A stretch of DNA of 64,000 nt from Dongia_A sp964542425 (GTDB lineage: Bacteria > Pseudomonadota > Alphaproteobacteria > Dongiales > Dongiaceae), in assembly GCA_964542425.1 (NCBI GenBank), contig CAZIUB010000060.1:39060-103059 (forward strand). Reading direction: 5' to 3'. Below are positions 45,039-52,156 of this stretch, piece by piece. The notes beneath the pieces were generated by a model. The model was not told the origin of the DNA and did no database searches. It worked only from the letters and a program-made list of their open reading frames with translations. Within the stretch, counting starts at the first letter, position 1, and each line of letters starts with the position of its first letter. A program made the position numbers and the translations under genes.

Positions 45039-45246
45039 CGGCCAGCCCGGCCACTGCCACCAATCTTAAGACACTAGGGTATCATTTTCGTGATGGTTTC
45101 GTGAACCGCGTTGCGCTCCCGCTGGCAATTCCGCTAGGCTTGCCGGCAATAATGACAGAATCCGATGGCCACCATCGAACAAGGCTCAATCCATCGCCGA
45201 CTTTCGTCGGCCATGGTTCGGCATCGCAGGTAGAGGCTCTCGTGAT

Positions 45247-45266
45247 CGCCGGCCAATCGGCCGGCG
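45247..45266 (+). promoter_or_regulatory. Small perfect hairpin before the SBP gene
   Basis: CGCCGGCCAATCGGCCGGCG has an 8-base stem and a 4-base loop and ends 26 bases before the ATG. It could be a leader hairpin or operator. The rest of 45039-45292 shows nothing I recognise. Confidence 0.3.
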
Positions 45267-45292
45267 CGTTGGTCACCCTAGGGAGGTATGAC

Positions 45293-46465
45293 ATGACCAA
45301 ATTGACCAAAGACCAAAAGCGTACCAAGGCGACACTCCTGGCCGCGCGCCGGTTCAGCCGGCGCGCCATGTTGTCCTATTCGGCGGCCGGCGTGGCGCTG
45401 GCGGTCGGGCCGTTCAAGGTGAAGAACGCCTTTTCGGCATCCGGCGAACTCAACTTGTTGAACTGGTCCGACGAAGTCATGGATCCGGTGATCCCGAAAT
45501 TCACCGCCGCCACCGGCATCAAGGTCAACACCACGCCCTTCTCGCAGAACGAGGAGCAGATCAACAAGCTGCAGGCAACCGCCGGCGAGGGTTTCGATCT
45601 GTGCCAACCGACGCGCGACCGAGCGCCGCAATTCAAGGATCTGGGCGTGCTCCAGCCGCTCGATGAAGGCAAGCTGACCAATCTCGGCAACGTGCTGCCC
45701 TCGATGCTCGAGGGCTCGCGCAGCGTCTGGACCTGGGATGGCGGCCTCTATCACCTGCCGCATACCTGGGGATCGGAGGCGATCTCCTGGCGCACCGATC
45801 TGACCACACTCGAATACAGGACGCTGAGCTATGGCACGCTGTGGAACGACGAGTACAAGGGCAAGGTCCAAGGCCGGGCGCATTCGTTGCTGCTGGGCCT
45901 CGGGCTGTGGCTCGACTACACCGGCAAGCTCCCCTCCAACCGCATGGCCGACGCGTTCAAGGACGAAGAGACCATGAAGAAGATCTACGATCAGCTCCTG
46001 CCGATGGCGATCGAGCGCAAGGCGTGGATCAAGCAGTTCTGGGACACCGCCGACAACACCAAATCCGGCCTGCTGGAGAACGGCGTGGTGATCGGCCAAA
46101 CCTGGGACGGACCGGCCTTGACCCTGAAGAAGGAAGGCAAGCCGATCAGCTACATGGCGCCGCAAGAAGGCGCCATTACCTGGCTCGACGGTTGGTCGAT
46201 GCCAACGGGTGCCGTGAATATCGAGGAGGCCTATGCCTGGCTGAACTACGTCCACACCCCACAGGCCTCGGCCGACGTCGCCGAGAGTTCGGGCTACAAC
46301 CCGGTGGTGAAGGGCGCCGACGCGCTTCTCTCCGACGCGGCGAAGAAGAACTTCGCCGAGGCCTATCCGGAGGACGCGCTCGACCGGTTGTGGCACCGCA
46401 TCCCCGAGCAGTCCTGGTTCGGCGAGCTGCGATCGCAATACGCCGAGAAGTTCAGGGCGGCGTAA
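45293..46465 (+). CDS. Polyamine-type ABC transporter substrate-binding protein
   Basis: 390 residues from the ATG at 45293, with GGGAGG 9 bases upstream. The N terminus has a possible Tat signal (RRFSRRAMLSYSAAGVALAV). The mature part resembles PotD/PotF: ELNLLNWSDEVMDPVIPKFT, then VNTTPFSQNEEQINKLQ, WGSEAISWRTD, and GWSMPTGAVNIEEAYAWLNY. It probably binds a small cationic or zwitterionic ligand in the periplasm. It begins the rightward importer set with ATPase and two permeases. Proximity to xsc makes an aminosulfonate ligand conceivable, but nothing in the sequence proves it. Confidence 0.83.
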   Translation: MTKLTKDQKRTKATLLAARRFSRRAMLSYSAAGVALAVGPFKVKNAFSASGELNLLNWSDEVMDPVIPKFTAATGIKVNTTPFSQNEEQINKLQATAGEGFDLCQPTRDRAPQFKDLGVLQPLDEGKLTNLGNVLPSMLEGSRSVWTWDGGLYHLPHTWGSEAISWRTDLTTLEYRTLSYGTLWNDEYKGKVQGRAHSLLLGLGLWLDYTGKLPSNRMADAFKDEETMKKIYDQLLPMAIERKAWIKQFWDTADNTKSGLLENGVVIGQTWDGPALTLKKEGKPISYMAPQEGAITWLDGWSMPTGAVNIEEAYAWLNYVHTPQASADVAESSGYNPVVKGADALLSDAAKKNFAEAYPEDALDRLWHRIPEQSWFGELRSQYAEKFRAA

Positions 46466-46530
46466 TCGCCAAGCTTTGGCAGCGGCGCCGTCAAGGGGGC
46501 CACCACTTGCCGGCGCCGCTTCTTCTTGCC

Positions 46531-46676
46531 CGGATGCCAACATTCGAAGAAGCTTGATCCATGAAGTGGTCCCATGCATTCTTGAATGTTGGCGCATGTT
46601 ACCAAATGATAGTACCCGCCGGCGTGACCTAGCACGGCTGTATTGCTCAATCAGCCATCGGCGACGGCGGGTACTA
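46531..46676 (-). repeat. Family A composite element, copy A6
   Basis: Hairpin 2 pairs TGCCAACATTCGAAGAA with TTCTTGAATGTTGGC. Note that both arms differ from other copies at matching positions. The linker ATGTTACCAAATGATAG leads to hairpin 1 (GTACCCGCCGGCG to CGACGGCGGGTACT). It lies between the SBP and ATPase genes and could reduce expression downstream of the SBP. Confidence 0.78.
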
Positions 46677-46747
46677 GATGGTGGCGGGGGTTTCGCGAAC
46701 CGGCGCCAAGTCGGACGACATAGGAATTCGGATGTTGCAGGGGGCCC

Positions 46748-47833
46748 ATGAGCGCCGACGTCGAGCTTGACCACGTCACCATCCGCTTTGGTGATTTCGT
46801 CGCCGTGAGCGGGGCGACGTTGAAGATCAGCGACGGCGAGTTTTTCAGTTTCCTGGGGCCATCGGGCTGCGGCAAGACCACCATTCTGCGCACGATTTCC
46901 GGATTCCTGGAACCGAGTGCGGGCAGCGTTCGGATCGGCGGCAAGGACATGCGCGGGATCGGACCCAACCAGCGCCCGACCGCGCTCATCTTCCAGAACC
47001 TGGCCTTGTTCCCGCTGATGTCGGTGGCGGAAAACATCGCCTATGGCCTGCGGGTGCGCGGGATCGACCGGGCTACCCGCCGCAAGAAGGCCGAGGAATT
47101 GCTGAACCTGACCGCGCTCACCGGCCAAGGCGACAAGATGGTGAACGAGCTGTCCGGCGGCCAGAAACAGCGTGTGGCGATCGCCCGCGCGCTGGCGGTA
47201 GAGCCTAACGTGCTGCTGCTCGACGAGCCGTTGTCGGCGCTCGATCTGAAATTGCGCCAGCACATGCGCAACGAATTGCGCGCCATCCAGCGCCGGGTCG
47301 GCATCACCTTCATCTATATCACCCACGACCAGGGCGAGGCGCTCACCATGTCCGACCGGATCGCGGTCATGAACGCGGGCGTGATCGAACAGGTGGGCGA
47401 CGGAAGAACCGTCTATGACGCGCCCGAGACAGCCTTCGTCGCCTCCTTCGTGGGCGAGAACAATCCGTTCCAGGGTTCGCTCGTCGCCACCGAGGGCGAG
47501 GTGGCGGTGATCGATACGCCGCTTGGCCGGCTGAAGGGCCGCAATCCGCGCCGGGTCGCGGCCGGCCAGCCCGCGATCCTGTTCGTGCGGCCCGAGGCGT
47601 TGCGCCTTGGCGCCGGACCGGCCAATTGCACCTTCGAGGCCCCGGTCATGTCCGTCGCCTTCGAGGGCAACATGAGCCACCTCTATTTGAAGGGGCAGGG
47701 GCGCAAGGACATCGTGGCCACCATCGGGCGGGAGGAAACGCAGCGACTGCCCGCGCAAGGCGAGACCGCGCAACTCCATTACGAGGCCGGGGCCGGGATC
47801 GTGTTGCCCACGGGCCGGCTAGCCAGCGAATGA
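46748..47833 (+). CDS. ABC transporter ATPase, PotA-like
   Basis: 361 residues. Walker A GPSGCGKT, Q-loop FQNLALFP, signature LSGGQKQR, Walker B VLLLDEPLSALD and the switch His in YITHDQGEA are all present. A C-terminal TOBE-type regulatory domain starts at about residue 270. It energises the permeases encoded downstream. Its start is 282 bases after the SBP stop, with element A6 in between. Confidence 0.92.
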   Translation: MSADVELDHVTIRFGDFVAVSGATLKISDGEFFSFLGPSGCGKTTILRTISGFLEPSAGSVRIGGKDMRGIGPNQRPTALIFQNLALFPLMSVAENIAYGLRVRGIDRATRRKKAEELLNLTALTGQGDKMVNELSGGQKQRVAIARALAVEPNVLLLDEPLSALDLKLRQHMRNELRAIQRRVGITFIYITHDQGEALTMSDRIAVMNAGVIEQVGDGRTVYDAPETAFVASFVGENNPFQGSLVATEGEVAVIDTPLGRLKGRNPRRVAAGQPAILFVRPEALRLGAGPANCTFEAPVMSVAFEGNMSHLYLKGQGRKDIVATIGREETQRLPAQGETAQLHYEAGAGIVLPTGRLASE

Positions 47834-47871
47834 ACCAAGATGGCGCCGGTTTTTGATTCACCCCCGCCCCG

Positions 47872-47926
47872 CCCCTCTCGCGCCCCGTCCGCGAAGGCGG
47901 ACATTCGTCCGCGGGGCGGGAGAGGG
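47872..47926 (+). repeat. Nested G+C hairpin between ATPase and permease genes
   Basis: Outer arms CCCTCTCGCGCCCCG and GCGGGGCGGGAGAGGG enclose a perfect inner hairpin GTCCGCGAAGGCGGAC (47887-47902). A related G-rich stretch (GGGATAGGGCTGGGGTGAGG, to about 47970) follows. Similar CTCTCCC/GGGTGAGG intergenic repeats are common in G+C-rich proteobacteria. It resembles an intra-operon mRNA-stability structure. Confidence 0.6.
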
Positions 47927-48012
47927 AGCACTCATTTGCCTCTCCCTTGGGATAGGGCTGGGGTGAGGGGAACGAAAGCGGCGCGCGTCGCGGAACTGGG
48001 CTCGCGATCCGC

Positions 48013-49020
48013 ATGATCAAGATTCTTCTCTACGTCCTGCCCTTCGTTTTCATCGCCGCCTTTTGGTGGATGTCGGCGCGCGAGCGAAGGCTGGCCAACG
48101 ACCCCACCGCCAAGAGCTTCCTGCAAAGGAACGGCGCGGCGATCTCGATCTATTTGGTGGTCGCGGTCGGGTCCTGGGCGATCCTGATGATCGTGCTGCC
48201 ACAGCTGATCATGATCGATTTCTCGTTCCATCCCAAGCTTCCGGCCAGGGAATACGGCGGGCCGAAGGACCATTACACGATCGAGAACTACCTTTATTTC
48301 CTGTTCGGCAGCACCACCGAGACGGACAGCTGGAATACGACGCATTTGAACGCCTTCTACCTGACCATCGTGTTCAGCATCTTCGTCACCTTCGTCAATT
48401 TCTGGCTCTGCTATCCGCTCGCCTTCTACATGGCACAGGCCGCGATCCCCCAGCGCGTGCGGCTCTTGATGCTGATGCTGATCGTGCCCTTCTGGGTCAA
48501 CGAGATCCTGCGCGCCTTCGCCTGGCGCATCATTTTCGCGACCTCGGGCCTGGTGAACACGGTGCTGATGAAATTCGGCCTCGTGGCCGAGCCGATCGAC
48601 TTCATCGGCATCGACGTGGCGATGTACGCGGGTCTTTCCTATTCCTATCTGCTGCTGATGGTGTTTCCGCTTTACAACGCCATCGAGAGCCTGGATCACA
48701 ACCAGATCGAGGCGGCGCGCGATCTGGGAGCACCCTGGTGGCACATCCACGCCTTCGTAATCATGCCCCACGCCAAGCCCGGCATCGCGTCGGGCTGCAC
48801 CATGGTGTTCATGCTCACGGCCGGATCGCTGGCGGCGCCCTTGATCCTGGGCGGGCCAAACACGCTCTGGTTCACGCCCATCGTCTATGACCGCTTCTAC
48901 CAGGCGTTCAACTGGCCGCAGGGCTCGGCCTACGCCTTCATCCTGCTCCTGACCTGTATCGTCTTCGTACTCCTCGTGCTCCGCGTGTTCAAGGTCAGCC
49001 TGGGTGAGATCACGCGATGA
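48013..49020 (+). CDS. ABC transporter permease, PotB-like
   Basis: 335 residues. An extra N-terminal hydrophobic segment (ILLYVLPFVFIAAFWWM) precedes the usual PotB layout with a first anchor (ISIYLVVAVGSWAILMIVLP), a periplasmic loop and the MetI-like core. The EAA loop is visible (NQIEAARDLGAPWWHIHAFV). The stop overlaps the next permease start by 4 bases. Confidence 0.9.
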   Translation: MIKILLYVLPFVFIAAFWWMSARERRLANDPTAKSFLQRNGAAISIYLVVAVGSWAILMIVLPQLIMIDFSFHPKLPAREYGGPKDHYTIENYLYFLFGSTTETDSWNTTHLNAFYLTIVFSIFVTFVNFWLCYPLAFYMAQAAIPQRVRLLMLMLIVPFWVNEILRAFAWRIIFATSGLVNTVLMKFGLVAEPIDFIGIDVAMYAGLSYSYLLLMVFPLYNAIESLDHNQIEAARDLGAPWWHIHAFVIMPHAKPGIASGCTMVFMLTAGSLAAPLILGGPNTLWFTPIVYDRFYQAFNWPQGSAYAFILLLTCIVFVLLVLRVFKVSLGEITR

Positions 49021-49895
49021 ATTCCCGCGCCATCCACAATCTGATGCTGGGCTTCTATCTGCTGATCTTCTTCGGTTATCTCTTCGGTCCGCTGATCGTG
49101 ATGGGGCTGACCTCGATCAACACGCCCAATTACCCCCAGGCCTATCCGATCGAACACTTCACCCTGGATTGGTTTGTCATGCTTGCCCGCGACGAGGAAT
49201 TGATCGAGGGCATCGTCAACAGCCTGATCATCGGTGTGGGCGTGGTGGCGATTTCGGTGCCGGCGGGCCTGGCCGGCGCCATCGTCATGACCCAGGTCTA
49301 TGCCAAGGCGCGCGGCCTCTATTACCTGATCGTGGTCTCGCCGGTTCTGACGCCTGGCGTCATCCTCGGCATCTCGACCGTCATCTTCTGGCGCCAATTC
49401 ACCGACGCGACCGGCCTCAAGATGTTCTACAACGGCTATTGGCTGTCGATCCTCGGCCAATCGACCTTCATCTCGGCCTATTCGATGCTGATCTTCCTTT
49501 CCCGCCTGCAGCGTTTCGACCGTTCGCAGGAGGAGGCGGCGCTCGATCTCGGCGCCAGCTATCCGCAGGTCTTCCGCCAGATTCTGCTGCCGTTCCTCAA
49601 GCCTGCCATGCTTACGGCCGCGGTGCTGGCCTTCCTGTCCTCGTTCGAGAACTACAACACCACCACCTTCGCGATCCTGGCCGAGAAGACCCTGACCACG
49701 GTTCTGGCCGGGCGGGTGCGCCAGGGCACGACACCGGCGATCAGCGCGCTGGCCATGTTGATCGTGCTGATCACGCTGGTGGGTGCGATCGCCTACGAGG
49801 TCCTGCGCCAGCGCGAGCAGCGCCGCGAGGCCCGCGCGCTCGAGATCGCCGCCGAGGCCGAGCGCCTGGGCACCGGCCATCTAAGCACTGCCTGA
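49017..49895 (+). CDS. ABC transporter permease, PotC-like
   Basis: 292 residues, six membrane segments, EAA loop EAALDLGASYPQVFRQILLP. The charged C-terminal tail (REQRREARALEIAAEAERLG) is longer than in E. coli PotC and is probably cytoplasmic. ATGA overlap with the previous gene. It is the last gene before the field of transposon remnants; element C3 begins 50 bases after its stop. Confidence 0.9.
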   Translation: MNSRAIHNLMLGFYLLIFFGYLFGPLIVMGLTSINTPNYPQAYPIEHFTLDWFVMLARDEELIEGIVNSLIIGVGVVAISVPAGLAGAIVMTQVYAKARGLYYLIVVSPVLTPGVILGISTVIFWRQFTDATGLKMFYNGYWLSILGQSTFISAYSMLIFLSRLQRFDRSQEEAALDLGASYPQVFRQILLPFLKPAMLTAAVLAFLSSFENYNTTTFAILAEKTLTTVLAGRVRQGTTPAISALAMLIVLITLVGAIAYEVLRQREQRREARALEIAAEAERLGTGHLSTA

Positions 49896-49944
49896 ACCGA
49901 GCCATTGCGGCGATCCGACCCTATTTACCGGGCGAAGCTTGGCC

Positions 49945-50011
49945 CTAGTGGTATGGTTCCGACAAATGAATCCCAAGGCGGATTCATTTGTCGGAAGCTG
50001 AATACCACTGA
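49945..50011 (-). repeat. Palindrome family C, copy C3, at a transposase breakpoint
   Basis: CTAGTGGTATGGTTCCGACA to GTCGGAAGCTGAATACCACT, nearly identical to C1/C2 but inverted. The last base abuts the point where IS256-family transposase homology starts. Confidence 0.85.
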
Positions 50012-50611
50012 ACAGACCGAGGGCGCCAAGTTCTGGCTCAAGGTGGTGAACGAACTGAAGACCCGCGGGGTCGCCGACATCCTGATCGCGGTCGTCGACG
50101 GGCTCAAGGGCTTCCCCGAGGCGATCGCGGCCAGCTTCCCACAAACGACGGTGCAGACCTGCATTGTCCACCTGATCCGCAACTCGCTGGCGTTCGTGTC
50201 GTGGCAGGACCGCAAGAAGATCGTTCCCGATCTGCGGGCGATCTATCGCGCCGAGACGCCCGTGGCGGCGGCCACCAGACTCGACGAGTTCGAGGCCAAA
50301 TGGGGTCCACGCTATCCGGCGATCGCGCCGTGCTGGCGGCGGGCCTGGGAACACGTCGTGCCGCTGTTCGCCTTCCCGCCGGAGATTCGCAAGATGATCT
50401 ACACTACGAACGCAGTGGAGAGCCTGCATCGTTCATGCGTAAGATCATCAAGACGCGCGGCAGCTTCCCAACCGATGAGGCCGCGATCAAGCTCTTGTTC
50501 CTGGCGCTGCGCAACGCCGGCGTCCACTGGCGAAAACCGGTTGAATGGACCGCGGCGATGGGGCAATTTGCGATCTTGTTCGCGGATCGCTTTCCGGCCT
50601 CAGCGCGCTGA
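50010..50611 (+). pseudogene. IS256-family (Mutator-type) transposase remnant
   Basis: The C-terminal half of an IS256-type transposase. EGAKFWLKVVNELKTRGVAD, then the second catalytic Asp region DILIAVVDGLKGFPEAI, and VQTCIVHLIRNSLAFVSWQD. The N terminus is missing, replaced by element C3. Near 50432 the frame shifts: YTTNAVESLHRS continues in another frame as MRKIIKTRGSFPTDEAAIKL and ends FADRFPASAR. It cannot make an active enzyme. A perfect 30-base palindrome (50591-50620) spans the stop. Confidence 0.9.
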
Positions 50612-50636
50612 GGCCGGAAAACATGTCGCCCAAAGG

Positions 50637-50664
50637 CTTCACTTACACAGACTTTCGGACACAC
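50637..50664 (+). mobile_element. Possible IS256 right inverted repeat
   Basis: TTCACTTACACAGACTTTCG then GACACACCC, typical of IS256-type ends (outward GGGTGTGTCCG...). IS21 transposase homology begins just beyond it, suggesting insertion into an older IS21 copy. The left end is lost. Confidence 0.45.
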
Positions 50665-50668
50665 CCTG

Positions 50669-50899
50669 GCGCGGGATCTCTTCGAGAACCGCAATGGCGC
50701 GGAGACCTGGGGCCGCCTTCAGGTTCGGGACGATCTCGCTATCCCAAACAGCGCCAAGCGGGTCGGGCCGGCGCCGGCCACGCGGCGCCTTCTTCTTGGA
50801 CGGCAGGCGCGGATCATTCTCCATCCGGTAGCCGGTCGCCGTGCCAAAGCCGGCTTTGGCGGCAGCAACGGCAGCGTCGCGGGTCTGTCGGTAACTCAT
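50669..50899 (-). pseudogene. IS21-family IstA, N-terminal fragment (first type)
   Basis: From the ATG at 50899: MSYRQTRDAAVAAAKAGFGT, then YRMENDPRLPSKKKAPRGRR and a segment like VPNLKAAPGLRAIAVLEEI. It matches the N-terminal helix-turn-helix region of one IS21 transposase subgroup. The homology stops near 50669 at the IS256 boundary and the remaining ~400 residues are absent. Confidence 0.75.
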
Positions 50900-51087
50900 G
50901 TACAACCTCATCTGGTGGTCGGTGATATGAAGGCCGGGCAAGGTCTGATCCCTCAATCATGAGACAAATCAGAAGCTTGACCCGGTCGCTCACGACCGCC
51001 AGACGGGTTCCGAAAAACCCGCCGCCCGGGTTGGACTGCCGTCGGTCGGGCTACGCCCCCCCTCCGTCAGCCCACCGCCGGCCCATT

Positions 51088-51127
51088 CTCATCCTGATTG
51101 ACGCTGCCCTCTCATCTTGATTGTCGC
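51088..51127 (-). mobile_element. Repeated end motif of the IS21 remnant
   Basis: Two related 17-base units, CTCATCCTGATTGACGC (51088) and CTCATCTTGATTGTCGC (51111), 23 bases apart. This is the multiple terminal repeat layout of IS21 ends, upstream of the istA fragment. The stretch 50900-51236 otherwise has no gene. Confidence 0.5.
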
Positions 51128-51236
51128 CGCGCCGCCTCCACTAAATCACGACCTCTATTGTCTCAAAAACTCTGACGACGGACAATCATTGGTGACCGCT
51201 TGGTCCCACGGCTACGAAATTGAGGTGAGGTGATAC

Positions 51237-51683
51237 ATGCTTGTTCAACTGAGTACGGGTGCTGGTCTCATCGCTGCGACCATCGTTATCCAGGCCTTGT
51301 TCCTTTCAACGGGGTTGCAAGCGTTCGTGTGGGTAGAGGAACACCGACCCATGCTCATGATTCGCTGGCCGACCATCACAACAGTCATATGCATCCTGTT
51401 TCTCTTGGTTCCAGTCATTCTTGACGTCACCCTTTGGGCGGCATTCTATTACGCCATGGCTACACTACCGAGCTTCGAAGACTCCCTGTACTTCTCTGCG
51501 GTCACGTTTACGACGGTCGGATACGGCGATATCGTTCTTGGTGCCGAGTGGCGGCAGGTGGCGACCTTTGAGGCTATGAACGGATGGATCGTGTTCGGTT
51601 GGATGACAGCCCTGATCATGATTGTCGTTCAACGGCTGTATTCTCGTCCTTATGCGAGAATGGCGGATGCGGCATCGGATTGA
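51237..51683 (+). CDS. Small K+ channel-like membrane protein
   Basis: 148 residues. SD-like GAGGTGAGG lies shortly before the ATG. Two N-terminal hydrophobic segments (GAGLIAATIVIQALFLSTG and TVICILFLLVPVILDVTLW) precede a pore helix and the selectivity filter TTVGYGDI (near residue 97). A final membrane segment follows (WIVFGWMTALIMIVVQRLY). This fits the Ion_trans_2 two-helix pore with an extra helix. No RCK domain. Codon use is less G+C-rich than neighbours. It is isolated between two IS21 remnants and looks transferred. Confidence 0.8.
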   Translation: MLVQLSTGAGLIAATIVIQALFLSTGLQAFVWVEEHRPMLMIRWPTITTVICILFLLVPVILDVTLWAAFYYAMATLPSFEDSLYFSAVTFTTVGYGDIVLGAEWRQVATFEAMNGWIVFGWMTALIMIVVQRLYSRPYARMADAASD

Positions 51684-51700
51684 TGACCCAACTGTGTTTC

Positions 51701-51753
51701 GGCATGCAATAAGGACCCCGTTTTGGGGGTGATCGGCATCCAATAGGGACCCC
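51701..51753 (+). mobile_element. Left-end repeats of a second IS21-type element
   Basis: GGCATGCAATAAGGACCCC (51701-51719) and GGCATCCAATAGGGACCCC (51735-51753) differ at two positions and lie 34 bases apart, as in IS21 termini. The istA fragment starts about 50 bases further. Confidence 0.65.
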
Positions 51754-51805
51754 TTGGACAAAGGGGTACAGACTGTCCTCCGGGGAACTCGGAGGGCTAT
51801 TGGGG

Positions 51806-52037
51806 ATGCTGGTCGTGGAGACGATTGCGAAGATCCGTCGTGCGTATTTCGGGCAGGGCAGGCCGATCAAGGCGATCTGCCGCGAGTTGGGCGTGTCGCG
51901 GAAGGTCGTTCGGAAGGTCATCCGGACTGGCGCGACGGAGTTTCGGTATGAACGTGAGATCCAGCCGCTGCCCAGGATTGGCCCTTGGCGGGAGCGTCTG
52001 GACGAGATGCTGGCGACCAATTCCTCGCAAGCCTCGT
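51806..52037 (+). pseudogene. IS21-family IstA, N-terminal fragment (second type)
   Basis: MLVVETIAKIRRAYFGQGRP, then IKAICRELGVSRKVVRKVIR (helix-turn-helix), and EREIQPLPRIGPWRERLDEM. Homology breaks after NSSQAS near 52037, so only about 77 residues remain. The following 120 bases lead into the soeA start, so any soe promoter here lies in or beside transposon DNA. Confidence 0.8.
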
Positions 52038-52156
52038 CGCCGCATGATTTTTTCACCCGATTCCCCTGCTTGCGGGGTACTTGTCTAACAGGATTGGACC
52101 ACAAGGGTGCTAGACTGAAGGCCTGCGAGTCACCATAACCCGAGGGGTCGCGACGC

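Noticed and set aside
45278..47779. Very long open frame on the minus strand opposite the SBP and ATPase genes
   Set aside because: It is the mirror of two well-recognised genes in G+C-rich DNA. Its translation is Arg/Gly/Gln-rich without any family motif.
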